Origin: JAODBQ01 sp047602055 | GTDB taxonomy: Bacteria; Actinomycetota; Acidimicrobiia; Acidimicrobiales; Ilumatobacteraceae | Length of the DNA stretch: 64,000 bases | NCBI GenBank assembly: GCA_047602055.1 | Contig: JASGIG010000001.1 | Location: forward strand, 682,001 to 746,000 | Direction: 5' to 3' | Shown here: positions 1-8,232 of the stretch, in pieces | How the letters are laid out: every line of letters starts with the position of its first letter | Numbering within the stretch: the stretch's first letter is position 1 | Made by a program: the position numbers and the translations under genes | Notes under the pieces: generated by a model | Told to the model about the DNA's origin: nothing | Database searches by the model: none | The model's input: only the letters and a program-made list of their open reading frames with translations

Positions 1-450
1 GCACGCCGCATCGTCGTGCTCGACGGGCTCAACGACCAGGAGAACATCGGCGCGATCGGTCGCTCGGCGCGCGCCCTCGGCGCCGACGCGCTGCTGCTCG
101 ACCCGACGTGCGCCGAGCCGCTGAACCGTCGCTCGATCCGCGTGTCGATGGGCGAGCTGCTGCACCTCCCCCTCGCCCGTGCGCGGCGGTGGCCCGACGC
201 GCTGGCGACGCTGCGCGCCGCCGGCGTCGAGGTGTGGGCGCTGACGCCACGTGCGAACGCCGTCCCCATCGGCTCGCTGCCCGCGCCGGAACGCCTGGCG
301 CTCGTCGTCGGCGCCGAGGGCCCCGGGCTGGCGGACGCGACGATCGCCGCGGCGACGCACGCCGTGCGCATCCCGATCCGCCCGACCGTCGACTCGCTGA
401 ACGTCGCCCACGCCGTCTCGGTGGCGCTGGCGCTGACGACACGCGTCTGA
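1..450 (+). CDS. SpoU-family tRNA/rRNA 2'-O-methyltransferase, C-terminal part
   Basis: The reading frame is open from base 1, so the 5' end lies outside the window and only about 149 C-terminal residues are seen. The three SpoU (TrmH/RlmB) SAM-binding knot motifs are present in order: LNDQENIGAIGRSA, LVVGAEGPGL and VDSLNVAHAVSVAL. The family methylates the 2'-OH of a ribose in tRNA or rRNA in the cytoplasm and folds as a deep trefoil knot. The missing N-terminus would normally carry a substrate-binding domain, so the RNA target cannot be named. It faces the next gene convergently with a 24-bp gap. Nothing looks damaged. Confidence 0.9.
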   Translation, partial: ARRIVVLDGLNDQENIGAIGRSARALGADALLLDPTCAEPLNRRSIRVSMGELLHLPLARARRWPDALATLRAAGVEVWALTPRANAVPIGSLPAPERLALVVGAEGPGLADATIAAATHAVRIPIRPTVDSLNVAHAVSVALALTTRV

Positions 451-474
451 GGGGCGCGGCGGTCGTCGAGGAGG

Positions 475-1728
475 TCAGGCGACGGCCACCGGCTCGTCGT
501 CGGCCCACCGCGGATCGGCCTTCGGAGAGACGGGGCGGGCCAGGACGAGGATCGCGAACGCGGCCACGACCGCATAGATCAACGTCCGCAGCGCGAACGG
601 TCGCACCGTCCCGTCGAACGCGCTGTCGATCAGCGCACCCAGGATCGCGCCGCCGGCGGTGGACAGCGTGCCGAGGACGGCGGCGGCCATGCCGGCGACG
701 TGCGGCACCGGTGCCATCGCCGCGGTGTTGCAGCTCGGGACGAGCGACATCGCCCCAGGGAGGAACAGCGCGAGGGCGACGACGAACGCCCACAGCGGCG
801 GCTCGCCGTCGGTGGCCAGGATCAGTGCGGTGAAGCCCGCCCCGGCGACGACGACGTAGCCGGCGCCCAGCCGCACGAGGCGGGCCAGGCCCACGCTCAT
901 CACGAGGCGGCCGGCGACGACGTTGCCGACGCCGAGCATGCAGGCGACCAGGCCGAACAGCAGCGGGAACAGCTGCTCCTGGCCGTACACCTCCTTGAAG
1001 ATGATCTCGGCGCCGCCGACGAAGCCGGTCATGATCCCGAACAGCGCGGTGACGGCCAGCCCGAAGGCGAGCGTCTCACGGGTGGTGACCACCGCCCGGA
1101 ACGCTTCGAGGAGCGCTCGGGGTGACACCGATCGGCGTCGGTCGGCGGGCAGCGTCTCGGGCAGCCGGATCGACCACAGGGCCACGGCGATCGCGGCGAC
1201 GATCGGGATCCAGAACACCACCCGCCACGGTGCGACGGCGATCCCCGCAGCCCCCAGCGCCGGCGCGAACACCGGGACCATGATGAACGTGGCCATCACG
1301 TGCGACATCGTCCGCGCCATGTGCTCGCCCTCGGAGGAGTCGCGGACCATGGCGATGGCCAGCGATCGCGGGGCGGCGGCGCCGAGGCCCCACACGAACC
1401 GGCAGGCGACGAGCGCCCCGAAGCTCGGCGCCAGCACCGCGCCGAGCGCTCCGACGACGTAGACCACGAGCCCGCTGTACAGGAGCGGCTTGCGGCCGTA
1501 GCGGTCCGACAGCGGGCCGTACGCCAGTTGGCCCAGCGCGAGGCCGAGGAAGAACGAGGTGATCAGCTTGGCCGGATCCGTGGAGTCGGGGCCGAGGCCG
1601 AACTCCGTGCGGATGTCCGAGAACGCGGGCAGCAGGAGGTCGATGGACAACGCCGCCATCGCCACGCAGCCGGCGACGATGGCGACGAACTCACGGGTGC
1701 CCGGCACCGCCGGTCTGCTTCGTGTCAC
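475..1728 (-). CDS. MFS drug-resistance transporter, Bcr/CflA type
   Basis: A 417-residue integral membrane protein with the usual 12 hydrophobic segments. The motif A region after TM2 reads GPLSDRYGRKPLLYSG, and the N-terminal helix 'LSIDLLLPAFSDI' is typical of the Bcr/CflA drug:H+ antiporter subfamily. Its likely role is proton-driven export of small toxic molecules from the cytoplasm; the substrate is unknown. The frame is open further upstream to a TTG at 1785, but the extra 19 residues are charged and unlike the family, so I chose the GTG at 1728. It is divergent from the sigma factor module on the other strand. Bcr/CflA assignment is by family resemblance. Confidence 0.82.
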   Translation of the reverse strand: MTRSRPAVPGTREFVAIVAGCVAMAALSIDLLLPAFSDIRTEFGLGPDSTDPAKLITSFFLGLALGQLAYGPLSDRYGRKPLLYSGLVVYVVGALGAVLAPSFGALVACRFVWGLGAAAPRSLAIAMVRDSSEGEHMARTMSHVMATFIMVPVFAPALGAAGIAVAPWRVVFWIPIVAAIAVALWSIRLPETLPADRRRSVSPRALLEAFRAVVTTRETLAFGLAVTALFGIMTGFVGGAEIIFKEVYGQEQLFPLLFGLVACMLGVGNVVAGRLVMSVGLARLVRLGAGYVVVAGAGFTALILATDGEPPLWAFVVALALFLPGAMSLVPSCNTAAMAPVPHVAGMAAAVLGTLSTAGGAILGALIDSAFDGTVRPFALRTLIYAVVAAFAILVLARPVSPKADPRWADDEPVAVA

Positions 1729-1814
1729 CCGCTCAGTGTGGTTGGTCCGCCCCGCCGCGCTCGGCTCCGGCGGCCGGCGGGGCAACGCCGCGAGCCGGTC
1801 CGACCGCTGAGCTC

Positions 1815-1838
1815 AACCCGATGCGGGTCTCGTTCGTT
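1815..1838 (+). promoter_or_regulatory. ECF-type promoter candidate upstream of the sigma gene
   Basis: AACC at 1815-1818, 17 bases, then GTT at 1836-1838, 12 bases before the ATG at 1850. The same AACC-N17-GT(C/T) arrangement lies in front of the two other ECF sigma genes of this window, which suggests autoregulation. ECF factors generally use a GGAAC-like -35 and a CGTC-like -10. The match is short and no transcript start is known. Confidence 0.35.
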
Positions 1839-1849
1839 GATGGTGGTGC

Positions 1850-2342
1850 ATGGGTGGGGACGAAGCGTTCGTGGTGTTGTTCCGCGAGGAGCACCCGCGG
1901 CTGCTCGCGTTCGGCCTCGCCTTGAGCGGCGACGTCGACGTCGCTGCGGAACTGGCCCAGGAGACGCTCGCTCGTGCGTACACCTCCTGGTCGACGGTGG
2001 CGAATCACCCGAACCAGGCCGCCTGGCTCCGGCGGGTGCTGGTCAACGCGCTCACCGACCGCCAGCGTCGCGAGGGGGTTGCGGCGCGAGCGGTGACGCG
2101 CCTGCCATCGGTCGAGGCGGTCGAGGCGGTCGAGCCGTGGCGGGGTGAGTGGTGGCGGGCGGTGCGTTCGTTGCCGGAGCGGCAGCGGGCGGCGATCAGC
2201 CTCTACTACATTGGAGGACTGGTCGGTGGAGCAGGTCGCCGAGGCGATGGGGATCGCCGTCGGCACGGTGAAGGCGACCCTCGCGCAGGGTCGTGCGACG
2301 TTGCGCCGCTCGTTGGGCGACGTCGACGAGGAGGCGAGATGA
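1850..2342 (+). CDS. ECF RNA polymerase sigma factor, SigE-like (frameshifted)
   Basis: Region 2 is clear (FVVLFREEHPRLLAFG, AAELAQETLARAYTSW) and so is the start of region 4 (LPERQRAAISLYYI). At 2213-2214 one extra G shifts the frame. After removing it the protein continues EDWSVEQVAEAMGIAVGTV, the helix-turn-helix of region 4.2, and stops at 2342 after about 163 residues, the normal size. As written, the frame instead runs on into the next gene. The true stop TGA overlaps the ATG of the partner by 4 bp (ATGA), the standard sigma/regulator arrangement. It directs RNA polymerase to stress or envelope promoters in related families; the regulon is unknown. The indel may be a sequencing error. 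Confidence 0.82.
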
Positions 2343-3514
2343 TCGACGACCGAGGCCGCCACGAAGGACGACTGCTGCAGACTGCCGCACGCCGTGTGGC
2401 CCGCACCGACGAGGCGCTCGCTGCACTCCTCCGTGATCACACGGCCGTCACGCCCGCACCGGCGCCGCTGGCAGGGTCGAGTCGTGCGCCCCAGTCCGCT
2501 TCGAGACGGCGGCCGTGGCTGCTCGTCGTCGCGGCTGCCGCGGTGGCGGTGCTCATCGGCGGTCTGGTGGTCGTGTCACGTCACGACCGTCGCCAGGCCG
2601 AGCCGGCGTCGCCGGCCACGAGCGCCGCGGTCACCACGGCACCGACCGGCGGAGACGTCTCGATCGACGATCTCCGCGGGCGGCTCCCGGCGCTGCCGAC
2701 CGACGACTTCTTCCTCGGCGTCGGCATCGCCGACCGCATCACGCTGCAACTGACCGGCGGGGACCCCGACGACGCGGACGGAGGACCGTGCATCGTGGTC
2801 ACCGGGACGGCGGACGACGCCGCTCGCCCGTGCGCCGAGTCCGCCGGTGGACGCGGCCTGGTGTACGGCACGTGGCCGGTCGACACCGGCACGCTCGTCG
2901 CCGTCGCGGTGAACGGCGAGGTGACCGTCAATGCCATCGGCTGTGACCCGGTGACCGGTGGGTCGGGCGCACGGGTCCGGCTGTCGGCGTGTGTCGTCCC
3001 GTCCCGACGTCACACCGTCGAACTGCGCTTCGACACCGCGACCGGTTCGCTCACGACGACGATCGACATGCCCGCCACCGCGGTCGTCACGACGACGAGC
3101 ACCACGACGACGATCCGGCCGACGACGACCACGTTGCCGCTCACCACCCTCGGGCCGGTCAGCTTCCGACTCCCCGCCGACGCCGGCCCGTACCAGTACC
3201 CAAAGCCGGTGCCCCCGGACTTCGTCGTCGCCGACGACCACTGGGGCGTGGCGGGTCACGGCACGCTCAGCGTCGTCGTCGAGAACCTGCACCCGCCGTT
3301 CCCGGATTGGGAGCTCGTCGACGAGTTCGACGTCAACGGACTGCACTGGAAGGTCTACGACGTCGGCCCGGAGGACGGATCGACCACCTCGGCGTGGGCA
3401 CCGCTCGACGACACGAACGCCGTCCTCGTCGGCGGCCAGGCGTGGAACGACTCGAACGACCTCATCCGCAGCAGGGTCGTCGACATCGCACGGTCCCTCG
3501 TCCACAACGGCTGA
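2339..3514 (+). CDS. Single-TM sigma-partner (putative anti-sigma) protein with extracytoplasmic domain
   Basis: A 391-residue protein co-translated with the sigma factor through an ATGA overlap. Residues 1-58 are cytosolic and charged, residues about 60-82 form one transmembrane helix (LLVVAAAAVAVLIGGLVVV), and the rest is exported: an Ala/Thr-rich linker, a globular part with four cysteines, a Thr-rich spacer around residue 250, and a second globular part of about 120 residues. Topology and context suggest that it senses something outside the membrane and holds the sigma factor. No zinc-binding HxxxCxxC anti-sigma motif is visible, so the anti-sigma role is inference. The C-terminal 'LHPPFPDWELVDEF' region is unrecognised. 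Confidence 0.72.
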   Translation: MIDDRGRHEGRLLQTAARRVARTDEALAALLRDHTAVTPAPAPLAGSSRAPQSASRRRPWLLVVAAAAVAVLIGGLVVVSRHDRRQAEPASPATSAAVTTAPTGGDVSIDDLRGRLPALPTDDFFLGVGIADRITLQLTGGDPDDADGGPCIVVTGTADDAARPCAESAGGRGLVYGTWPVDTGTLVAVAVNGEVTVNAIGCDPVTGGSGARVRLSACVVPSRRHTVELRFDTATGSLTTTIDMPATAVVTTTSTTTTIRPTTTTLPLTTLGPVSFRLPADAGPYQYPKPVPPDFVVADDHWGVAGHGTLSVVVENLHPPFPDWELVDEFDVNGLHWKVYDVGPEDGSTTSAWAPLDDTNAVLVGGQAWNDSNDLIRSRVVDIARSLVHNG

Positions 3515-3583
3515 GGTCCCGAGGTTCGGCGACGAGCAGCAGGGCTATGGTGAGCCGCACACGTGCAGGAGGGGGCGATCACG

Positions 3584-4066
3584 ATGAGCGATGGTTCGGC
3601 CTTTTCGCCACCGGAGCGGTCGCCGTACGGACCGAGTGGCCGGGCACCGTCGATGCCCGCGATGCCGCCGGTCGCACACGGGTACTCAGCTCCGCCGCGA
3701 CGACTCGTGACGGATCAGCGCCCGACAGGCGGAGCCGTCGTCACGATCGCGTGGATCGTGACGGTCCTGACGCTCGGATACATGCTTCCGTGGGCGATCG
3801 CCGCGACGCGAGGCAGGTCGAACCAGGCGTCCATCGGGCTGATCAACTTCTTCCTGGGATGGAGCCTCATCGGCTGGATCGTCGCGATGGTGATGGCCTG
3901 CCAGGCACACCAGGTCGCATCGGCCGGGGCGCCGGTGACCGTCGTCGTCGCACAGCAGTTCTCGTCGCCGGCGCAGACGTCGGCCCCGCCCGGTTGGTAT
4001 CCCCTGCCGACAGGCGGGGGCCGCTACTGGGACGGCCACACCTGGACGGACCACCACGCGCCGTAG
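3584..4066 (+). CDS. Superinfection-immunity-like membrane protein with C-terminal DUF2510 domain
   Basis: A 160-residue protein. The start ATG at 3584 is set by the strong ribosome site AGGAGGGGG at 3567-3575; a GTG at 3563 is in frame but lies before that site. Residues 1-45 are Pro/Ser-rich. Residues about 50-110 form two membrane helices (VVTIAWIVTVLTLGYMLPWAIA and FFLGWSLIGWIVAMVMA) matching the superinfection-immunity (Imm_superinfect, PF14373) pattern. The C-terminus PPGWYPLPTGGGRYWDG is a DUF2510 motif, common in actinobacterial membrane proteins. The function of such hybrids is unknown, and phage immunity should not be assumed from the family name. It stands alone. Confidence 0.78.
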   Translation: MSDGSAFSPPERSPYGPSGRAPSMPAMPPVAHGYSAPPRRLVTDQRPTGGAVVTIAWIVTVLTLGYMLPWAIAATRGRSNQASIGLINFFLGWSLIGWIVAMVMACQAHQVASAGAPVTVVVAQQFSSPAQTSAPPGWYPLPTGGGRYWDGHTWTDHHAP

Positions 4067-4291
4067 AGAACGCCGGTTCGTTCGCCGCTGACCTGCTCGA
4101 CGCGGTCGTGACGCTGGACGACCGCTCGTTCCTCCAAGCCGCCGCAGGAAACGCCGACGTGCTGGTGCACGATCGTCGTGGGTCACGACGAGACGGAGAG
4201 GAACCGCGAAGCTGCGCTTCGACGACGACCCGCCGGCCTGCCGACGGTTTGCTCCACGCGCTTGGGGCGCCCACGCCATCCCTACGACCGC

Positions 4292-5053
4292 ATGGCATCG
4301 ATCGTCGAGAAGGTGCTGAACGACGGCTCGAAGACCTATCTGGTGCGCTACCGAACGACCGACGGGCTGCAGCGCTCGAAGCAGTTCCACCGCAAGCGCG
4401 ACGCCACTGCGTACGTCAACCTCGTCGAGGTCGACCGGATGAAGGGCTCGCTCGTCGACACAGCGACTGAGCCGGATCACGGTCAGCGAGTGGTGGGATC
4501 AATGGTGGCCGACGGTCACCGACCTGCGGCCGAGCACCCGTGCCCGCGACGCCCAGTTCTTCCGCTCGCACGTGCTGCCGACGCTCGGCACCACGCCGCT
4601 CGGCCAGCTCGGCCGCACGACGCTGCGGCGGTGGATGGTCAGCCTCGGCAACCCCGACGGCCGCCGAAGACGAAGGCGAGTGTGCGCTCGGTGCCGCCCC
4701 CGTCGTTCGTGATGGCTGCGCTGGAGGAACATCGGTCAGCGGTTGGCTCCGACCTCGTGTCCGCCTCGCCGCAGGGCCTGCCGATCAGGCCGGCGCTGTT
4801 CCGCCGCCGGTTCTGGGAGCCGGCCGTGCGGCGCGCCGGCGTTGCCCCGCTGCGCATCCACGACCTGCGCCACGCGGCAGTGTCGCTGTGGATCGCCGAA
4901 GGCGCTCATCCACGCCAGGTCGCCGCCCTCGCCGGCCACACGTCGGTGTCGGTCGTGCTCGACCGCTGCAGCCATCTCTACCCCGCCGACGACGACGCGC
5001 TGATCACCCGCCTCGAACGCCGGGGCCCGAACGGCGTCGTCCTGGCCAGCTGA
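4292..5053 (+). pseudogene. Degraded tyrosine recombinase/integrase (phage-type)
   Basis: The N-terminal arm-binding domain is intact (MASIVEKVLNDGSKTYLVRY). The core-binding SAM-like domain continues only in another frame from about 4469 (TVSEWWDQWWPTVTDLRPS to TTLRRWMVSLGNPD), so there is one frameshift. The frame then returns at PKTKASVRSVPPPSF. Between these points roughly 90-100 residues normally present, including the first catalytic Arg, are missing. The C-terminus keeps HDLRHAAVSLW and LAGHTS, but the nucleophile position reads DRCSHLYP where active enzymes have DRYSHL, so the catalytic Tyr is Cys. The gene is therefore inactive by three independent lesions. It may mark the end of an old island reaching toward tRNA-Ala at 9135. 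Confidence 0.88.
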
Positions 5054-5065
5054 GTCGAGCCGCCG

Positions 5066-5383
5066 TCACGGACGGCGACGAGGTGCTCCCCGCTCCCACC
5101 AGTCAGGCTCCTCACCCCGCTCGCGCAGAAACGCGAGCGCGTGTGCGGCCTGGAGCCACTGCCCGCCGCTGGAGCCACAGAACTTCCACAGCTCGGTGGC
5201 CGATCGCTCGTAATGGTGGATGAGGTCGTCGAGCTCGAACTCGTCGATCTCCCCGGCGTCGAGTTGAGCGAACCCGGCCCGGACGCGTTCGAGCAGCGTC
5301 CGCAGCTGCGCCTGGTGATACTCCGCAACGACGGCCCGAGCGGCCCGTCGCTCGGCCTCCTCCGACGAGCCTTCGCCTGGCAT
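5066..5383 (-). CDS. Small hypothetical protein
   Basis: A 105-residue acidic soluble protein, predicted mostly helical. Features visible: an N-terminal charged helix (EEAERRAARAVVAEYHQAQL), an acidic middle ending FELDDLIHHYERSATELW, and a C-terminal WLQAAHALAFLRERGEEPDWW. Codon use and a third-position GC bias like the neighbours make it a believable gene. It has no signal peptide or membrane segment. I do not recognise a family with an assigned function. It is convergent with the integrase remnant and divergent from the RES/Xre operon, within the accessory stretch. Confidence 0.65.
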   Translation of the reverse strand: MPGEGSSEEAERRAARAVVAEYHQAQLRTLLERVRAGFAQLDAGEIDEFELDDLIHHYERSATELWKFCGSSGGQWLQAAHALAFLRERGEEPDWWERGAPRRRP

Positions 5384-5486
5384 GGCCGCAAGCTAGATCG
5401 CCGAAGAGACTTCGGTGGACGCCAAGCCCGACCGCGCAGCCGCGACCTCTGCCGCGCGGATGTAGGCTGATGTGCACGCAGAATAT

Positions 5487-5506
5487 ATTGCTTATGCATC
5501 AGCAAT
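5487..5506. promoter_or_regulatory. 20-bp near-perfect palindrome, probable operator of the RES/Xre operon
   Basis: ATTGCTTATGCATCAGCAAT is an inverted repeat with only one mismatched pair, centred on ATGCAT, in an unusually AT-rich patch (TATATT at 5484-5489). It lies 50 bp before the antitoxin ATG at 5556. Xre-type antitoxins usually bind such palindromes with the toxin to repress their own operon, so this is the likely autoregulatory site. Confidence 0.6.
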
Positions 5507-5555
5507 GCACAGGACTCGCCGCCATCTCATCTCTGCCGAAGGAGGGGACCTGTTC

Positions 5556-5942
5556 ATGAAGCCCACCGTCGCCACTCGCCGCTCGACGGATCAGCTCGTC
5601 CACCGAGACTCCGTCACCGAAACGTTGCCGGCGATCACCAGGTTCTTGACCGACCTGCTTGGCGTCAAGCTCGTCGCCCACATCGTCGACAAGGAACCGG
5701 GCACGGTGCGGCGCTGGGAGAAGGACGCCAACACACCCGGTGACGAGGCCGAGCGCCGCTTGCGCACGACGGCGCAGATCGCCCGCACGATCCTCGAGGC
5801 CGGCGACGCGGGCCATGTCGTTCGAGCCTGGTTCATCGGCATGAACCCGCAGTTGGCCGACGAGGCCCCCGCCGACGTGATCCGCAACGACCGCCCGCGT
5901 GACGCTCTCGCCGCCGCACGGGCCTTCGCCGGGACGGCGTGA
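5556..5942 (+). CDS. Antitoxin of the Xre/MbcA/ParS family (RES partner)
   Basis: A 128-residue protein. The ATG at 5556 follows AAGGAGGG at 5539-5546; an upstream GTG at 5472 would include the operator palindrome in the coding region and is rejected. The N-terminal half carries a helix-turn-helix-like region (LTDLLGVKLVAHIVDKEPGTV, RRWEKDA). The C-terminal half (DAGHVVRAWFIGMNPQLADE, DVIRN) is the MbcA/ParS-type toxin-binding domain. The stop overlaps the next start by 4 bp (GTGA). In this family the antitoxin neutralises an NAD+-degrading RES toxin and represses the operon through an upstream palindrome. Confidence 0.82.
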   Translation: MKPTVATRRSTDQLVHRDSVTETLPAITRFLTDLLGVKLVAHIVDKEPGTVRRWEKDANTPGDEAERRLRTTAQIARTILEAGDAGHVVRAWFIGMNPQLADEAPADVIRNDRPRDALAAARAFAGTA

Positions 5943-6327
5943 GCGGACCGCGGCTCGTCGCGCCGCCGGACGGCGGGTTCTGGCACATCGGGAGGATCAA
6001 CTCGTTCCTGGAGTTCCACTCGCCCGTGCCCGTTGACATGGGCGAGCCCAAGGGCGGCAACCGCTTCGACTCGTTCCACGGCAACTACGTCGGCCGCGAC
6101 CGACGCGTCACCAGGTTGATCTCGCAGTGGCTCTTCGACACCGGCATCGAGGACGGCCGCGCGCCGGTCTACGGCGGCGTGCGCTACACATCTCGTCTCG
6201 GCGAGGGCTACGAGTGCTGGGCTGTCTCGACGGCAATGACTTCGACTCCGTCGACAGGGCGACGATTTCCAAGGACGACCCGGCCATGCTCGCCATCGCC
6301 AGTCGCTACGGCCTCACGATGCGCTGA
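5939..6327 (+). CDS. RES-domain toxin (frameshifted)
   Basis: The RES fold is recognisable from GGNRFDSFHGNYVGRDRRV through VYGGVRYTSRLGEGYECWAV. Near 6223 one base is missing; in the next frame the protein resumes LDGNDFDSVDRATISKDDPAM and ends ASRYGLTMR at 6327, about 129 residues. RES toxins degrade NAD+ in the cytoplasm and stop growth. Translation is coupled to the antitoxin by a GTGA overlap. As written, the frame stays open to 7249 and would fuse the toxin to the next gene, which is an artefact of the shift. The lesion may be a sequencing error or real inactivation of the toxin. The 217 bp after it hold nothing I recognise. Confidence 0.75.
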
Positions 6328-6544
6328 CACGGGGTCAGAACGCCGGGTTTGCAGATGTGTCTTGCCAGCAACGACCTGCCGATCTGGCGCGCCGAGGCGG
6401 CGTCAGAGCGGGACATCATGTGCCGGCGTTCGGTGTCGAGGAACGGCACCTCGAGGATGCGCCGACAGCTTGGAAGGCGAGCGTTCTGGCACGCGCGTTA
6501 TCGGCTGCCCGCCTGCCCGTAGCCGGGTGGGGCAAGATCTTTCG

Positions 6545-7249
6545 ATGCGGATCGTCTGCCTGTGTGGGTCGACTCGTCACAAGGGTGCGTTCCTGGCCGC
6601 GCAGGAGTCGGAGACGTTGGCGGGGCGGATCGTCGTCGGGCCTGGGGTGTTCTCGCAGGCTGATGGGCAGTCGATGTTGGGTGTCGACATTGAGCGTCTC
6701 CACGAGTTGCACCGGCGCAAGATCGAGCTGGCTGACGAGCTGCTCGTCATCGCCCCGGACGGGCGAATCGGCGATTCGACAGCTCAGGAGATTGAGTACG
6801 GGCAGTCGCTGGGCAAGCCGGTCCGCCACTGGCAGCCTGACGTGCCGCATGGGTTAGTCGATCCGGTCGAGGCGCTCGTCGAGAGTCACCGGGTGCAGCG
6901 ATTGGTGTCCAACGACGTGCCGACGCTGGACGTGCCTGACGACGTGAAGGCGTTGCGTTGCGCGCTGATCGACGAGGAGGCGGGCGAGTTTCGTGAGGCG
7001 CTTGACGCTGGGGACATCGTCGAGGTGGCGGACGCCATCGCTGACCTGCTGTACGTCGTATACGGGGCCGCTCGAACGTTCGGCATCCCGGTCCGCGAAG
7101 TCTTCGCTGAAGTTCATCGTTCGAACATGACGAAGCTCGACGACAATGGTGATCCGATCCTGCGGCCCGATGGCAAGGTGATGAAGGGCCCAAACTTCTC
7201 ACCGCCGAACCTGCTGCCGATCCTGCAGGCCGCCGGCCTTCAAGCGTGA
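6545..7249 (+). CDS. Two-domain nucleotide enzyme: DUF4406/deoxyribosyltransferase-like plus MazG-like pyrophosphohydrolase
   Basis: A 234-residue protein with ATG at 6545. Residues 1-100 (MRIVCLCGSTRHKGAF, KIELADELLVIAPDGRIGDS, TAQEIEYGQSLGKPV) resemble the DUF4406/nucleoside 2-deoxyribosyltransferase fold. Residues about 120-234 resemble the all-alpha MazG/PRA-PH NTP-pyrophosphohydrolases (COG4696 type): the metal-binding EEAGEF and VADAIADLLYVVYGAA with the acidic EExxE...ExxD pattern, then SNMTKLDDNGDPILRPDGK. Phage and island genomes carry each domain separately. The fused protein probably cleaves modified or non-canonical nucleotides in the cytoplasm. Its stop overlaps the GTG of the next gene by 4 bp. 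Confidence 0.75.
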   Translation: MRIVCLCGSTRHKGAFLAAQESETLAGRIVVGPGVFSQADGQSMLGVDIERLHELHRRKIELADELLVIAPDGRIGDSTAQEIEYGQSLGKPVRHWQPDVPHGLVDPVEALVESHRVQRLVSNDVPTLDVPDDVKALRCALIDEEAGEFREALDAGDIVEVADAIADLLYVVYGAARTFGIPVREVFAEVHRSNMTKLDDNGDPILRPDGKVMKGPNFSPPNLLPILQAAGLQA

Positions 7250-8061
7250 CATCGCGGATGACTGGCGACGTGTCGCTTCCCGTCGATGTTCACGCGTGCG
7301 TCGAAGCCGTTGATTCGATCGTTCGGTCGGCGTGCGGCGATGGTCTGGTGTCGACCTACGTTCACGGCTCGCTCGCACTCGGCGGGTTCCATCCCCGGCG
7401 CAGCGACATCGACGTGCTCGTCATCGTCGGCGACCGCCCGCCGCTGGCAGCGGCCGAGCTCAAGGCGCTGGGAGGTCGACTGGTCGCGCTGCCACTGGTC
7501 GGCAGGGGTGTGGAACTCAGCATCGTGACCCGCGACGCAGCGCAACGGCCGTCGGCGCCGTGGCCGTTCTTGTTGCATGTCACGACGGCACCCGACGACT
7601 TCAAGATCGTCGTGGGCGTCGACCACGGGGGCGACCGGGACTTGTTGATGCACTACGTGGTGACCCGGTCGGCGGGCATCGTCGTGCGCGGTGACCCGCC
7701 GGCCGAGACCATCGGGCCAATCCCTCGGGACGAGATCCTGCGGTATCTCGCTGACGAACTTCGACGGGCCGAGTCCAACGCCGGTGAGACCTACGGCGTG
7801 CTCAACGCGGCCCGGGCCCGCTGCTTTCTCGCCGACGGCCGGATCGTGTCCAAGATCGACGGTGGACGCGCCGCGCTCGCCAGCGAGGGTCCGAACGAGG
7901 TGCTCGCCCGCGCGCTTCGAGTCCAGGAAGGACACGCCGACGATCGACCGCTCACGGCCGACGCCACCCGCTATGTCCGTGCCGTGCGAGATCAGCTCAC
8001 CGCCGCCTACACCACGAGACGGGACTCACTCCCCGGAGGTGTCCTCGAACGACGGGGATGA
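7246..8061 (+). CDS. Aminoglycoside nucleotidyltransferase-like protein (AadA/ANT(3'')-type fold)
   Basis: A 271-residue protein starting with GTG at 7246 (overlap with the previous stop) or ATG at 7258. The nucleotidyltransferase signature is HGSLALGGFHPRRSDIDVLVI at residues about 40-60, with the G-S and D-x-D metal-binding residues intact. The C-terminal helical half (YGVLNAARARCFLADGRIVS, KIDGG) matches the DUF4111 domain of AadA enzymes, which adenylate streptomycin/spectinomycin. Chromosomal relatives often have other or unknown substrates, so resistance is not proven. Translational coupling to the nucleotide-hydrolase gene suggests one operon in the accessory stretch. Confidence 0.78.
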   Translation: MTSRMTGDVSLPVDVHACVEAVDSIVRSACGDGLVSTYVHGSLALGGFHPRRSDIDVLVIVGDRPPLAAAELKALGGRLVALPLVGRGVELSIVTRDAAQRPSAPWPFLLHVTTAPDDFKIVVGVDHGGDRDLLMHYVVTRSAGIVVRGDPPAETIGPIPRDEILRYLADELRRAESNAGETYGVLNAARARCFLADGRIVSKIDGGRAALASEGPNEVLARALRVQEGHADDRPLTADATRYVRAVRDQLTAAYTTRRDSLPGGVLERRG

Positions 8062-8232
8062 CGACGCAACGGCGCGTCCGGCACCGCCGGCTTGGTAGTC
8101 GTGGGGGCGCCCGATGGGATCCACCGGTGCTCACGGCGTTTGTGGGACGGAGACGATGTGAACTCGCCGGTGCGTTGCTCGTCGGTGGAGCCTCGAGCCG
8201 GGACGGCCTTACTCTGTCGTCGACGATGGTGA

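Noticed and set aside
2205..2345. Programmed ribosomal frameshift in the sigma gene
   Set aside because: No slippery heptamer or downstream structure is evident, and single-base indels are frequent across the window; a sequencing error is the simpler reading.
3080..3140. ACG/GAC-rich low-complexity DNA in the sigma-partner gene considered as a regulatory repeat
   Set aside because: It simply encodes a Thr-rich extracytoplasmic linker; similar runs occur in other exported proteins here (34500-34560).
4185..4215. Direct copy of the tRNA-Ala 3' end as an att site
   Set aside because: Only a patchy match (GAGACG...GGAA); too weak to annotate as an attachment site.
6355..6540. Small plus-strand ORF after the RES toxin (begins MCLASNDLPIWRAEAA)
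   Set aside because: About 60 codons, no ribosome site, Arg-rich later part and no recognisable family; not separable from chance.
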